From the NCBI GenBank assembly GCA_020053915.1, contig JAGVMG010000039.1:1-64000 (forward strand): a stretch of DNA of 64,000 nt, written 5' to 3'. Both the position numbers and the translations under genes were made by a program. The DNA is from Parachlamydiales bacterium. Its GTDB lineage: Bacteria > Chlamydiota > Chlamydiia > Chlamydiales > Rhabdochlamydiaceae. Positions 39,964 to 50,585 of this stretch are shown here, one piece after another. The notes below the pieces were generated by a model that did not search any database, was not told the origin of the DNA, and was given only the letters and a program-made list of their open reading frames with translations. Position 1 is the stretch's first letter. Each line of letters starts with the position of its first letter.

Positions 39964-41019
39964 TTAAGCAATCGTCACATCTTTAGAGAGGTAGACCTCT
40001 TGGATGGCATGCAGGAGCTCGATTCCTTCTTTCATCGGCTTTTGGAATGCCTTGCGTCCTGAGATGAGGCCGCCGCCGCCGGCGCGCTTATTGATGACAG
40101 CGGTCTCGACTGCTTGGGAAAGATCGTTTTCTCCTGAGGCGCCACCGGAATTGATGAGAAGAATTCTTCCCATATAATCGTTAGCGACTTGGTAGCGGCA
40201 CTCGTCGATCGGGTGATCGGAGCACAGAGTGGTGTACATCTTTTCTGTTTGCTTGCCAAACTTCAGCGCTTTGAAACCGCCGTTACCGGCTGGGAGCTTT
40301 TGTTTGACAATATCAGCGCCAAGTGTGCAACCGAGGTGGTTTGCCTGGCCGGTGAGATCAGCAGCTTCGTGGAAATCCTGAGAGGAGGTTTTGAAAGCGC
40401 CGTTGCGAAGATAACACCAAAGGATCGTTGCCATACCGAGTTCATGGGCTAAAGCAAAGGCTTGGCTCACCTCGATGATCTGGCGGCGGCTTTCTGGGGA
40501 TCCAAAATAGATGGTGGCGCCAATAGCTAGACATCCCATTTCATGCGCTTGTTTGACAGAGGCGAAAAAAGTTTGATCGTAAGTGTTGGGATAGGAGAGG
40601 AGCTCATTATGGTTGAACTTGAGAATGAAAGGGATCTTGTGCGCGTATTTGCGGGCGACCATGCTGAGAACACCATAGGTGGTAGCGACAGCATTGCATC
40701 CCCCTTCGATGGCGAGCTTCACGATATTTTCCGGATCGAAGTACTCAGGGTTTGGTGCAAAGGAGGCTCCTGCGGAGTGCTCAATGCCTTGATCGACAGG
40801 AAGGATGGAAAGATATCCGGTGTTGGCAAGTCTGCCGTGAGAAAAGAGGGATTGTAAGCTGCGCAACACACGAGGCGAGCGGTCGGAGAGAGCAAACATC
40901 CGGTCGACCCAATCAGGACCTGGAAGATGCAGCTGCTGCTTCGGGATCGTTTTAGAGACGTGGGTGAGTAGATCTTTTGCTTTAGAACCGAGCCATTTTT
41001 CAATTTGCTGCAATGCCAT
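39964..41019 (-). CDS. fbaB: Class I fructose-bisphosphate aldolase (DhnA/FbaB type)
   Basis: 351 residues. DhnA-type markers are [16 protein letters not shown] near residue 70, [16 protein letters not shown], the [16 protein letters not shown] segment and ADIVKQKLP with the Schiff-base Lys region. [20 protein letters not shown] and [16 protein letters not shown] complete the phosphate-binding strands. It cleaves fructose-1,6-bisphosphate, downstream of the isomerase encoded at 12354. The chlamydial homologue is usually annotated dhnA. The gene is monocistronic as far as can be seen. Confidence 0.95.
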   Translation of the reverse strand: MALQQIEKWLGSKAKDLLTHVSKTIPKQQLHLPGPDWVDRMFALSDRSPRVLRSLQSLFSHGRLANTGYLSILPVDQGIEHSAGASFAPNPEYFDPENIVKLAIEGGCNAVATTYGVLSMVARKYAHKIPFILKFNHNELLSYPNTYDQTFFASVKQAHEMGCLAIGATIYFGSPESRRQIIEVSQAFALAHELGMATILWCYLRNGAFKTSSQDFHEAADLTGQANHLGCTLGADIVKQKLPAGNGGFKALKFGKQTEKMYTTLCSDHPIDECRYQVANDYMGRILLINSGGASGENDLSQAVETAVINKRAGGGGLISGRKAFQKPMKEGIELLHAIQEVYLSKDVTIA

Positions 41020-41088
41020 ACGCGTACTCTCCTTTTACGAGTAAAAAAAGGAGTGTACGCGAATGCCTATTCTTTTTTCAAATAGAAC

Positions 41089-42426
41089 CTATCGCACGAG
41101 TTCATTTTCGATTTCTTCGAGGCGCTTTCCCTTGGTTTCAGGAACATAGCGCCAGATGACGATAAGAGCGATGATGCTGATTACAGCAAAAAGACAGAAG
41201 GTACTGCTCGTGCCGAAAATGCCGATGAGATCGAGAAAGATCAAGGAAATGAGGTAATTACTCATCCAACTCATGCCGACGGCAAGTGTCATCGCCTTGC
41301 CGCGCACGGCAAGAGGATAAATCTCTGCGATCAGAAGCCAGGTGATCGGACCTAAACCGATGGCAAAGAAGGCGACATAGCTCATGAGGCTAATGAGGGC
41401 AATCGGTGCGATAGCGGCGGATTTTAAAAAGAAGGCCAAGGAGAGGACGAGTAAGCTCACAACCATGCCGATAAGGCCTGTTAAGAGAAGAGGACGTCTC
41501 CCTAAACGGTCGAGAAGAAACACGGAGAAAAGTGTCGAGAGCACATTGATTACACCAATGCCCACTGACGCAAAAATGGCGCTTGATGCAGAAGCAAAAC
41601 CTGCGATCTGAAAGATTTTTGGAGCGAAATAGATGACGGCATTAATTCCTGTGATCTGCTGAAAGGCGCTCAAAGCAAGCCCTAAGACTAAAACTAGACG
41701 GAGGCGAGATTGAAATAGCGTTTTCCAGCCCCCTTTTTTATGGGGAGAGGCACTGCGTTTCATCTCATCTAAACACGATTCCCATTGATGATCGATGCGC
41801 AATTTTTTTAAGGTGGCAATGCCTGATTCTTCTCGATGATGTTGTAGGAGCCAGGAAGGAGTTTCAGGCAGAAAGAGTCCTCCTATGAGTTGAATGAGCG
41901 CAGGAGCAAGTCCCCATGCGAACATCATTTGCCAATCTCCCGATTTAGCGTAGCCTAAGCTAATGAGATAGGCTGCTAAAATCCCCAATGTAATTGCCAG
42001 CTGGTTGAATGAGACGAAAGCGCCGCGGGAATGGGGAGGTGAGATTTCTGCGAGATAAAGCGGAGTGACAAGAGAGATCACTCCGATTGAAAAACCGGCG
42101 ATAGCTCTTCCTGCCAAAAGGAGTGCATAAGAGGAAGCAAATGAGAGCAAAAGAGTGCCTGCAATACAGAGTGCTGCCGATAAGAGGATCGTTTTTTTTC
42201 GACCAAAGCGATCTGCACATGTTCCTGCACACAGAGCGCCTCCAAAGGCGCCAACGAGCAGCATGCTAACTACCCATCCTTCTTGAAGAGGTGTCAATCG
42301 GAATGCAGGGCTTAAGAAAATGAGGGCTCCTGCGACACAAGCGAGTTGAAAGCCGTAGAGAAAGCCGCCTAAGGATCCGATAAAAACCGAGTAGAGAGTA
42401 TAAAACGTATATCTTTCTTTACGCAT
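41089..42426 (-). CDS. MFS sugar transporter (sugar porter family)
   Basis: 445 residues, twelve membrane segments. Sugar-porter signatures are GSLGGFLYGFQLACVAGAL in TM1, ADRFGRKKTILLSA, GRAIAGFSIGVISLVTPLYLAEISPPHSRG, LPETPSWLLQHHR in the central loop, DRLGRRPLLLTGLIG and PETKGKRLEEIENE at the end. It would import a hexose or pentose by proton symport; the exact substrate is unknown. The leader contains a hairpin that covers the ribosome-binding site (42432-42479). Upstream on the same strand is rlmI. Confidence 0.94.
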   Translation of the reverse strand: MRKERYTFYTLYSVFIGSLGGFLYGFQLACVAGALIFLSPAFRLTPLQEGWVVSMLLVGAFGGALCAGTCADRFGRKKTILLSAALCIAGTLLLSFASSYALLLAGRAIAGFSIGVISLVTPLYLAEISPPHSRGAFVSFNQLAITLGILAAYLISLGYAKSGDWQMMFAWGLAPALIQLIGGLFLPETPSWLLQHHREESGIATLKKLRIDHQWESCLDEMKRSASPHKKGGWKTLFQSRLRLVLVLGLALSAFQQITGINAVIYFAPKIFQIAGFASASSAIFASVGIGVINVLSTLFSVFLLDRLGRRPLLLTGLIGMVVSLLVLSLAFFLKSAAIAPIALISLMSYVAFFAIGLGPITWLLIAEIYPLAVRGKAMTLAVGMSWMSNYLISLIFLDLIGIFGTSSTFCLFAVISIIALIVIWRYVPETKGKRLEEIENELVR

Positions 42427-42431
42427 GAATT

Positions 42432-42479
42432 ACCTCAACTTTTGGAGTTGTTTCGGTATAAAAAGTACAAAGTCGAGGT
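42432..42479 (-). promoter_or_regulatory. Leader hairpin covering the sugar-transporter ribosome-binding site
   Basis: In the minus-strand transcript ACCTCGACTTT pairs with AAAGTTGAGGT (one G-U), and the second arm contains the GAGG ribosome-binding site 6 bases before the ATG at 42426. The same CTCGACTTTGTAC core occurs in the palindrome at 14030-14100. The first arm overlaps the rlmI stop codon. Confidence 0.5.
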
Positions 42480-43657
42480 TACCCCACAATGTGCAACAAC
42501 AGACTCTTTAAGTACTCCCCTTCGGGGTGTGCTAGGTTGATCGGATGGTCAAGCGCGAGCTGATGACGGGCTAAGATTTGAACTTCACGCCCAGCCTCCA
42601 TCGCGGCTTGAAACACGATATTTTGAAACAATGCCTCAGAGATGAAATGGGAGCAAGAACAAGTTAACAACAAAGAGCGAGGAGCCATGCGTTGCATCGC
42701 TAGGCGGTTGATTTCTTTGTACCCGGAGCATGCGGCGATCACATCTCCTTTTTTCTTTGCAAAAGCAGGAGGATCTAAAATGATGAAATCGGAATCAAAG
42801 GAAGAGGTGCGTAAAAATTCAAAGACATCGGCTTGGATCATCTCGTGTTGTGAGGTGTCAAAACCGTTAAGCTCAGTGTTAAGTGCTGCTAAACGCAGAG
42901 CCTCTTCGCTTGCATCGACGCTAATAACATGGGAAGCTGAGCCTTTTAGCGCATAGAGAGAAAATCCGCCGCTGTAAGAGAAGCAGTTTAAGACTTTTTT
43001 TCCAGAGCTTAGTGCTCCAACCGTACGACGCATCTCGCGCTGATCTAAAAAGAAGCCCGTCTTTTGCCCTTTTTCTAAAGAGATCCAAAAGCGGATTCCG
43101 TTTTCTTTAACGGCAATCTGATCCTCACAGCTTCCATACAGAAACCCTTGGGTGTCAGATAACCCTTCCATCTTGCGCGCAGACGAAGTGGATTTTTCGT
43201 AGATCGCTTGCGGCTTTAAAAGGTCGATAAGGGTCTGTTGAATGAGAGGCCGGAGCCGTTCGATTCCCCAGGTGTTGATCTGGATCACAGCAACACTCCC
43301 ATAAAGATCAACGATAAGCCCTGGAATACCATCCCCTTCAGCATGGATCAGGCGATAACAGTCGGTAACCGTGTGATCAATAAAGGTTTTTCTCAACTCA
43401 AGAGCACGCTGAAATTTTTCTCTTAGCACCTGTTCGATCGGCGCATCGGTAAAGGTCAGAATCCTTCCTGCGAGAGAATTGCTCGGATGAAAATACCCTT
43501 GGGCCAAAAACGTTCCCGTATGACTGAAAATCGACAGGATTTCCCCGGGTTCGATGGCAGGAAGGGAGTCGATTGCCCCGGAAAAGATCCAAGGGTGCTT
43601 TTTGAGCACCGCTTTTTCTTTTCCAGGTTTCAATGTGACTTGATTAAGCTTATCCAT
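42479..43657 (-). CDS. rlmI: RlmI-like 23S rRNA (cytosine-C5) methyltransferase
   Basis: 392 residues. The N-terminal PUA domain (residues 3-75) starts QVTLKPGKEKAVLKKHPWIFSGAI. A central RFM segment and a SAM-binding Rossmann domain follow: motif I NCFSYSGGFSLYAL, then SVDASEEALRLAALNTELNGF, the catalytic IILDPPAFAKKKGD and LLTCSCSHFIS (motifs IV and VI with their Pro and Cys). RlmI methylates C1962 of E. coli 23S rRNA; the present protein may have that or a related position. It overlaps the end of rimO by 8 bases and so is coupled to it. Confidence 0.9.
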   Translation of the reverse strand: MDKLNQVTLKPGKEKAVLKKHPWIFSGAIDSLPAIEPGEILSIFSHTGTFLAQGYFHPSNSLAGRILTFTDAPIEQVLREKFQRALELRKTFIDHTVTDCYRLIHAEGDGIPGLIVDLYGSVAVIQINTWGIERLRPLIQQTLIDLLKPQAIYEKSTSSARKMEGLSDTQGFLYGSCEDQIAVKENGIRFWISLEKGQKTGFFLDQREMRRTVGALSSGKKVLNCFSYSGGFSLYALKGSASHVISVDASEEALRLAALNTELNGFDTSQHEMIQADVFEFLRTSSFDSDFIILDPPAFAKKKGDVIAACSGYKEINRLAMQRMAPRSLLLTCSCSHFISEALFQNIVFQAAMEAGREVQILARHQLALDHPINLAHPEGEYLKSLLLHIVG

Positions 43658-45056
43658 TGATGAGGGAGAGTTGGGGAGAGGATTTAGGAAGCTTTAACGT
43701 TTTTTTGCACGGGGCTAAAGCCTTTCCAATGAGGTCGCAGCCGGCAATATCTGTGATTTCCACTTCGTAAAATTCTCCAAACGCTTTGACTTTACGCCCA
43801 TCGTTAATGATGATCTGCCCGTCGATTTCAGGACATTGTCCATAGAATCTTCCCACCATGAGGTATTCAGATTCTGGATGGTAGCCTTCGACGACAACTT
43901 TAAGCGTTTTTCCAAGGTAGGCTTGGTTTCTTCTATCGACCATTTTCATCTGAGTGGCAGCGAGTTTTTCATAACGCTGCTGCTTGATCTCTTCGCTGAT
44001 ATGGCCAGTCATTTTCGCGGACGGCGATTCCTCTTCGAGAGAGTAGGTAAAAATACCAATGTTGTCTAAAGGAGTGTCCTGGATGAATTGATTCAGCTCT
44101 TCAAATTGCTCTTCGGTTTCCCCTGGAAAGCCAACCATTAAACTCGTGCGGATTACAACATTCGGCACACGCTCGCGCAATTTTTCAATGGTGTCGATAA
44201 TCTGCTCGCGCGATGTCTTGCGTCGCATCGCTTTTAAAATCGTGTTATTGATGTGTTGGATCGGCATGTCGAGGTACGGACAGATGCGCGGATCTTGCTG
44301 CATCAAGTCGATCAACTCATCGGTAATTTCATCGGGATACAGGTAGAGGAAGCGGATCCAAAACTCGCCAGGAATCTTAGAAAGCTCACGGACGAGGTCT
44401 TCCAAGCGGTCGGGTCGTGAGCTGCGGTCTTTGCCATAATCGCCTAAATCTTGCGCGATCAAGATGATTTCGTGCACCCCTTGTGAGAGAAGAGCGTTAA
44501 ACTCTTTGACCACTTGATCTACGGGTTTGCTTTTCAGCGGTCCTTTAATTTTGGGAATGATGCAAAATGCACATTGCTTTGCACATCCTTCGGCAATTTT
44601 GAGGTAAGCATAGTGCTTTGGTGTGGAGAGCTGACGCGGAACCTCTCCCCATTCCAAGTAACTGCGCGCAGAGGTCACAGCTTCACCGGAATCTGCGGAC
44701 TGTACAGCTTCTAAAATCTTTTCCATATCCCCCGAACCTAGAAAATAGTGGATCTTAGGGAACTGGGTTTTAAGCTCATCTTTGTGCTTTTGGACCATGC
44801 ATCCTGCGACAATCACTTTTGCTTCCGGTTTTTTCTCTTGAAACATCGCATCGATTGCATCGCACGACTCTTGGCGCGCTGACGCGAGAAATCCGCAGGT
44901 GTTGACGATCAAAAAGTCGGCCTCTTCCATCTGGTCGGTCGGCTCCATGCCCGCCTTCAACAGGATGCCAAGCATCACTTCTGTATCGACGAGGTTGCGG
45001 GAACAGCCTAAGCTGGTAAAGAGGATCTTGTTACCTAATGAGGGGCGTTTTTTCAT
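43650..45056 (-). CDS. rimO: Ribosomal protein S12 methylthiotransferase
   Basis: 468 residues from the ATG at 45056; a longer in-frame start has no support. It is a radical-SAM enzyme with three modules. The N-terminal UPF0004 domain holds TSLGCSRNLVDTEVMLG, VNTCGFL and AGCMVQKH, whose three Cys bind the auxiliary cluster. The radical SAM core has CAKQCAFCIIPKIKG, the CxxxCxxC motif, and a C-terminal TRAM domain follows. RimO methylthiolates an Asp of S12. The gene heads a two-gene operon with rlmI, both acting on the ribosome. The protein ends in a Lys/Pro/Ser-rich tail. Confidence 0.95.
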   Translation of the reverse strand: MKKRPSLGNKILFTSLGCSRNLVDTEVMLGILLKAGMEPTDQMEEADFLIVNTCGFLASARQESCDAIDAMFQEKKPEAKVIVAGCMVQKHKDELKTQFPKIHYFLGSGDMEKILEAVQSADSGEAVTSARSYLEWGEVPRQLSTPKHYAYLKIAEGCAKQCAFCIIPKIKGPLKSKPVDQVVKEFNALLSQGVHEIILIAQDLGDYGKDRSSRPDRLEDLVRELSKIPGEFWIRFLYLYPDEITDELIDLMQQDPRICPYLDMPIQHINNTILKAMRRKTSREQIIDTIEKLRERVPNVVIRTSLMVGFPGETEEQFEELNQFIQDTPLDNIGIFTYSLEEESPSAKMTGHISEEIKQQRYEKLAATQMKMVDRRNQAYLGKTLKVVVEGYHPESEYLMVGRFYGQCPEIDGQIIINDGRKVKAFGEFYEVEITDIAGCDLIGKALAPCKKTLKLPKSSPQLSLING

Positions 45057-45210
45057 AATTTTTAAGGGGGTTGAGGGGATATTTATACCCCTTATTTCCT
45101 TTTTATGACTACTTAAATATAAGATGTTAAGATTAAACAACTTGCAACTATCCACTTTCCATTAATCCAAGAGCTGACTAATCTAACCTCTTAAATCTTG
45201 AGGTGACAGA

Positions 45211-46815
45211 ATGCATCGTTGGCTCATACTCCCATTGATTTTTTTGCTCGCATTGACAGGCTGTGGAAAAAAGGCCGGATCTCCGCAAGAGCGGATTCGC
45301 GCTCAAGAGCTTAGTTTAAGTTTAAGCTCGGAACCGCCAACGCTTGATCCGCGCAAAGCGGTCGATACGACCTCTCTTGCAATTATCCGTCTTTGCTTTG
45401 AGGGGCTCATGGAGTTAAACGAAGCGGGAGATCCTGTTCCGGCTCTTGCAGAGCGGATCGAGATTTCAGAGGACCAAACAACCTATACGTTTTTTTTGAG
45501 GGACTCCTTTTGGAACGACGGGATTCCGGTCACAGCAAGCGATTTCGAGAGCACATGGAAAACGCTGCTCTCTCCCCTTTTTCCGTGTCCCTATGCAAGT
45601 GATCTTTATGTGCTTAAAAATGCACAGGCCGCCAAATTGGGACGCTGCTCGCTAGATGAAGTGGGCGTGCATGCACAAGATGCGAAGACGCTGGTGGTTC
45701 AGCTCGATCATCCGATCCCCTATTTTCTCTCATTGGTGGGAAGCCGGAGCTTTCCCGCTGTTCCCCAGCACATTACAAAGAACAATCCCTCTTGGGCAGA
45801 AAATGATGGGCCTCAGTTTATTTGCAATGGCCCGTTTCAGCTTCAGCGCTGGCGCCATAATGTCCAAATTGATCTGATCAAAAATAACACCTACTGGAAT
45901 GCAGAGGCCATTCGGTTGCAAAAAATCAATTTAGCCCTGATTGAGGATGAGCAGACAAATTTAAGTCTGTTTGAAAATGGAGATCTCGACTGGGTCGGCA
46001 GCCCAGTTTCGAGCATTCCTTTGGATGCAACCGAGAGTCTTAAAAAAAAAGGAGAATTGGAAATTTTTCCAGTTCCTGGACTCTACTGTTATCTTTTCAA
46101 CACGAAGCAATACCCCTTTACCAATGTCCACATCCGCAGAGCACTTAGTCTTGCAATTAACCGAAAGGCGATTGTCGATAACATCATGCAAAATAATCAA
46201 ATTCCAGCACTCGCCATCATTCCGCCGAGTATGTGGAAACAGCCAGAAGAATACTTTCAAGACGCCGATCTAAAGAGAGCGCGCCAAGAACTGCAAAAAG
46301 GACTCGATGAACTGGGGACAACCTTAGAGGCACTCCCTCCACTGGCTCTATGCTATAACACAATGAGTGGACACCATAAAATTGCTCAGGCCATTCAAGG
46401 GCAATGGTTAGAGGCTTTGGGGATTAAGGTGGAGCTGTCTAATAAAGAATGGAAAGTCTTTTTGGATGAGCTCCGCCACTATCAGTTTGGGATCGCGCGG
46501 ATGGGAGGCGTTGCTAGCTACAACGATCCGATGAATTTTTTTGAGCTATACCGTTATTTATCCAGTAGCGATAATTACACCCAATGGACAAATCCTATGT
46601 TCACGGAACTGCTCGAGCTTTCCGATCGCGCGAAAGATCCTGAAGAGAGAACTGCACTGCTGAAACAAGCGGAAAAAATTTTTATAGAAGACATGCCGAT
46701 GGCTCCGATTTATTTCTATACGGGATGTTATTTGAAAAAAGACTATGTAAAAGGAGCTCAACTCAACGCCATTGGCTCGATCGATTTTAAATACGCTTAT
46801 CTGGAAACTCCATGA
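45211..46815 (+). CDS. oppA: Oligopeptide ABC transporter, substrate-binding lipoprotein
   Basis: 534 residues. The lipobox LLALTGC at residues 12-18 predicts lipidation at Cys18. The family-5 binding-protein fold is shown by SLSSEPPTLDPRKAVDTTSLA, FFLRDSFWNDGIPVTASDFESTW, CNGPFQLQRW and RRALSLAINRKAIVDNIM. It captures peptides in the periplasm for OppBCDF. GAGG precedes the ATG. First gene of a five-gene operon whose members overlap by 1 to 4 bases. Chlamydiae use such systems to import host-derived peptides. Confidence 0.96.
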   Translation: MHRWLILPLIFLLALTGCGKKAGSPQERIRAQELSLSLSSEPPTLDPRKAVDTTSLAIIRLCFEGLMELNEAGDPVPALAERIEISEDQTTYTFFLRDSFWNDGIPVTASDFESTWKTLLSPLFPCPYASDLYVLKNAQAAKLGRCSLDEVGVHAQDAKTLVVQLDHPIPYFLSLVGSRSFPAVPQHITKNNPSWAENDGPQFICNGPFQLQRWRHNVQIDLIKNNTYWNAEAIRLQKINLALIEDEQTNLSLFENGDLDWVGSPVSSIPLDATESLKKKGELEIFPVPGLYCYLFNTKQYPFTNVHIRRALSLAINRKAIVDNIMQNNQIPALAIIPPSMWKQPEEYFQDADLKRARQELQKGLDELGTTLEALPPLALCYNTMSGHHKIAQAIQGQWLEALGIKVELSNKEWKVFLDELRHYQFGIARMGGVASYNDPMNFFELYRYLSSSDNYTQWTNPMFTELLELSDRAKDPEERTALLKQAEKIFIEDMPMAPIYFYTGCYLKKDYVKGAQLNAIGSIDFKYAYLETP

Positions 46816-47732
46816 TCAACTACCTCCTCAAAAAAGGAAGCGTTCTCATCGCCTCTCTTTTTGTCATTACTACTCTGACCTTCTTTCTCATGCATGCGAT
46901 CCCAGGTGATCCTTTTGTTCAAGACAAAGCCATTCCTGAAGAAATTTTGAAAGCGATGCACAAACACTATGGGCTCGATCAACCTTTGATCGTTCAGTTT
47001 GGAAAATATCTGCAGGGAGTGTTTACAGGTGAGCTCGGACCCTCTTTCAAATACCAGGGACGAACCGTCAATCAGATCATTTCTGAAGGGTTTCCCGTCT
47101 CTTTTTGTTTAGGGATTGAAGCCCTTGTTCTCGCGCTTTTCGGAGGGATTTTTTTAGGCTCTATCGCGGCATTAAAACATTTGCGCTGGCAAGATCAGGT
47201 TGCCATGGTGATCGCTGTGATTGGGATCTCTGTGCCCAGCTTTATTTTGGCAACCTATCTGCAGTATGTGTTTGCGATGAAGCTCGATTTGCTTCCCGTT
47301 GCTCGCTGGGGAACATTTAGTCAATCCATCCTCCCAGCCGTCTCTCTTGCAGCACTTCCCATGGCTTTTATCGCGAGGCTCACCCGTGCCAATATGGTCG
47401 AGGTGCTTCAGCAAGATTACATCCAAACAGCAAAATCCAAAGGGCTCAACTCTTTGCAAATTTTATTTAAGCATGTAATGCGCAATGCGCTACTACCAGT
47501 GGTCACTTATTTGGGGCCGTTGACTGCAGGAGTATTGACCGGCAGCTTTGCGATTGAAAAAATTTTTGGCATTCCGGGTCTTGGACAATGGTTTGTCATG
47601 AGCATTACGAATCGGGATTATACTGTGATCATGGGAACTACGATTTTCTATAGTGCTATCCTCTTGCTATCTATTTTTATCGTGGATATTTTATACTGTT
47701 TAATCGATCCAAGGATTCGCAAGGGAGGATAA
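46812..47732 (+). CDS. oppB: Oligopeptide ABC transporter permease OppB
   Basis: 306 residues, six membrane segments. N-terminal KKGSVLIASLFVITTLTFFLMHAIPGDPF and YGLDQPLIVQFGKYL are the OppB/DppB signatures. The EAA loop is MVEVLQQDYIQTAKSKGLNSLQILFKHVMRNALLPV, which contacts the ATPases, and the last helix block is GSFAIEKIFGIPGLGQWFV. It overlaps oppA by 4 bases and abuts oppC with a 1-base overlap. Confidence 0.96.
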   Translation: MINYLLKKGSVLIASLFVITTLTFFLMHAIPGDPFVQDKAIPEEILKAMHKHYGLDQPLIVQFGKYLQGVFTGELGPSFKYQGRTVNQIISEGFPVSFCLGIEALVLALFGGIFLGSIAALKHLRWQDQVAMVIAVIGISVPSFILATYLQYVFAMKLDLLPVARWGTFSQSILPAVSLAALPMAFIARLTRANMVEVLQQDYIQTAKSKGLNSLQILFKHVMRNALLPVVTYLGPLTAGVLTGSFAIEKIFGIPGLGQWFVMSITNRDYTVIMGTTIFYSAILLLSIFIVDILYCLIDPRIRKGG

Positions 47733-48648
47733 TGAGCGATAATGCCACGCTGTTTGAGCCGTTGGACTTAAAACAAAAGAATGCTGTCGAAGAGAGCTTG
47801 GTGGTTGAACCGATCTCTTATTGGAAAGATGCAAGGCGTCGACTTGCGACGAATCGCTCTGCAGTATTTGGGTTGATCACCTTAAGTGTTCTTATTCTTT
47901 TTGCAATTTTCGCTCCTCTCTTTTCCCCTTATACCTACTACGAAACTCAGCTTCAACTCAAAAACCTCCCTCCGAATAGTCAATTTTGGTTTGGCACTGA
48001 TGAGCTTGGAAGAGACCTCTTTACCCGCTGCTGGTGGGGAGCGCGCATCTCCCTCTTTGTCGGAATTAGCGCTTCTCTCATCGATCTTGTCATTGGTGTT
48101 CTCTATGGAGCTTTTGCAGGGCTCGTCGGTGGCAAAACGCAAGAGTGGATGATGCGCTTTGCCGATATCCTTTACGCGATCCCCTATCTTCTCGTAGTGA
48201 TTCTGCTGATGGTGGTGATTGGTTCGGGAATTACGACGATTTTGATTGCGCTCACCCTCACTGGATGGATCAATATGGCGCGGATTGTCCGCAGCCAGAT
48301 CTTGCAGCTCAAGCAACTCGATTTTATCCGCGCTGCAGAAGCGCTTGGCGCCTCGCGATGGAGAATTTTACTTCGCCATCTGATCCCAAACACCATGGGA
48401 TCGATCATTGTGACAGTCACCTTGACCATCCCCTCTGCGATTTTTGCAGAAGCTTTTTTGAGCTTTCTAGGGTTAGGGGTTCAAGCGCCGATCGCAAGCT
48501 GGGGCACGATGGCCAATGATGGGCTCTCAGCGTTGCGCTATTACCCGTGGCGTCTTTTTTTCCCCGCCACATTCATCAGCTTGACGATGCTCAGTTTTAA
48601 TTTGCTAGGAGATGGGCTCCGCGATGCATTTGATCCGAGGCTCCGCAT

Positions 48649-48652
<4 letters not shown>
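47732..48652 (+). CDS. oppC: Oligopeptide ABC transporter permease OppC
   Basis: 306 residues. A cytoplasmic N-terminus (residues 1-45) precedes the first membrane helix (FGLITLSVLILFAIFAPLF). The periplasmic motif FWFGTDELGRDLFTRCWWGARISL is typical of OppC/DppC. The EAA loop is QLDFIRAAEALGASRWRILLRHLIPN, and SFLGLGVQAPIASWGTM lies near the end. It pairs with OppB to form the channel. Its last 4 bases overlap oppD. Confidence 0.96.
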
Positions 48653-49637
<985 letters not shown>

Positions 49638-49641
<4 letters not shown>

Positions 49642-50585
49642 AGCCACTTGTCCAAGTGAAAAATCTGAAAAAAATCTATCCGGTTGCCACGGGAACAATG
49701 ACAGCGGTTGCGGATATTTCGTTTGAACTTTTTCCCGGGGAAACGCTCGGACTTGTCGGAGAGTCGGGCTGCGGCAAATCGACAACAGGAAGATGTCTTT
49801 TAAGACTCGAAGATCCCACGGCGGGAGAGATTCATTTTGACGGAGTGGATCTTATCCACTGCAACAAGGAAGAGCTGCATCACTTTCGCAGGCATGCTCA
49901 GATCATCTTTCAAGACCCTTACGCCTCACTCAACCCTCGGATGAATGCCTTAGAGATCATCTCTGAGCCTTTGCATATTCACAAGATCGCACGCGGCGCG
50001 GCGGCGCAGAAAATCGTCTCGGAACTGCTCGATCTCGTGGGATTATCTCAGACCTCTTTACGCAGATACCCTCATGAGTTCAGCGGCGGACAAAGACAGC
50101 GCATTGGGATCGCGCGCGCTCTAGCTCTCAATCCCAGATTCATCGTCTGCGATGAGCCGATCTCCGCACTCGACGTCTCTGTCCAAGCGCAAATTGTCAA
50201 TCTCTTAAAGCTGCTGCAGAAGGAAAAGGGCCTTACCTATTTGTTCATTGCCCACGATTTGGCGATGGTGAAATACATCTCTGATCGGGTCGCCGTGATG
50301 TATTTAGGACATATTGTGGAACTGGCAACAGCTGATGATCTCTATAAAAACCCACTGCACCCCTACACACAAGCTCTTTTGGCCGCGATTCCCATTCCCG
50401 ATCCCAAAGTCGAAAGAAATCGCTCAAGTCTCGTGTTAAACACAGAACTCACACCGCAGGTCAAGCAAACATCAGGATGCCCCTTTGCAGGCCGTTGCCC
50501 TAAGGCTCAAGCGATCTGCCGTGAGAAAAATCCCTCGCTTGTCCAAATAAGCCCGCAGCATTACACCGCGTGTCATTTCGCTTAA
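49638..50585 (+). CDS. oppF: Oligopeptide ABC transporter ATPase OppF
   Basis: 315 residues from the ATG at 49638, which overlaps the oppD stop; a longer frame begins inside oppD and is rejected. Walker A is GESGCGKSTTGRCLLRL, the Q-loop is IIFQDPYASLNPRM, the signature FSGGQRQRIGIARAL, and Walker B FIVCDEPISALDVS. The C-terminal oligopeptide/dipeptide domain has the Cys motif SGCPFAGRCPKAQAIC. Last gene of the opp operon; its end overlaps the convergent permease-Usp gene by 4 bases. Confidence 0.95.
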
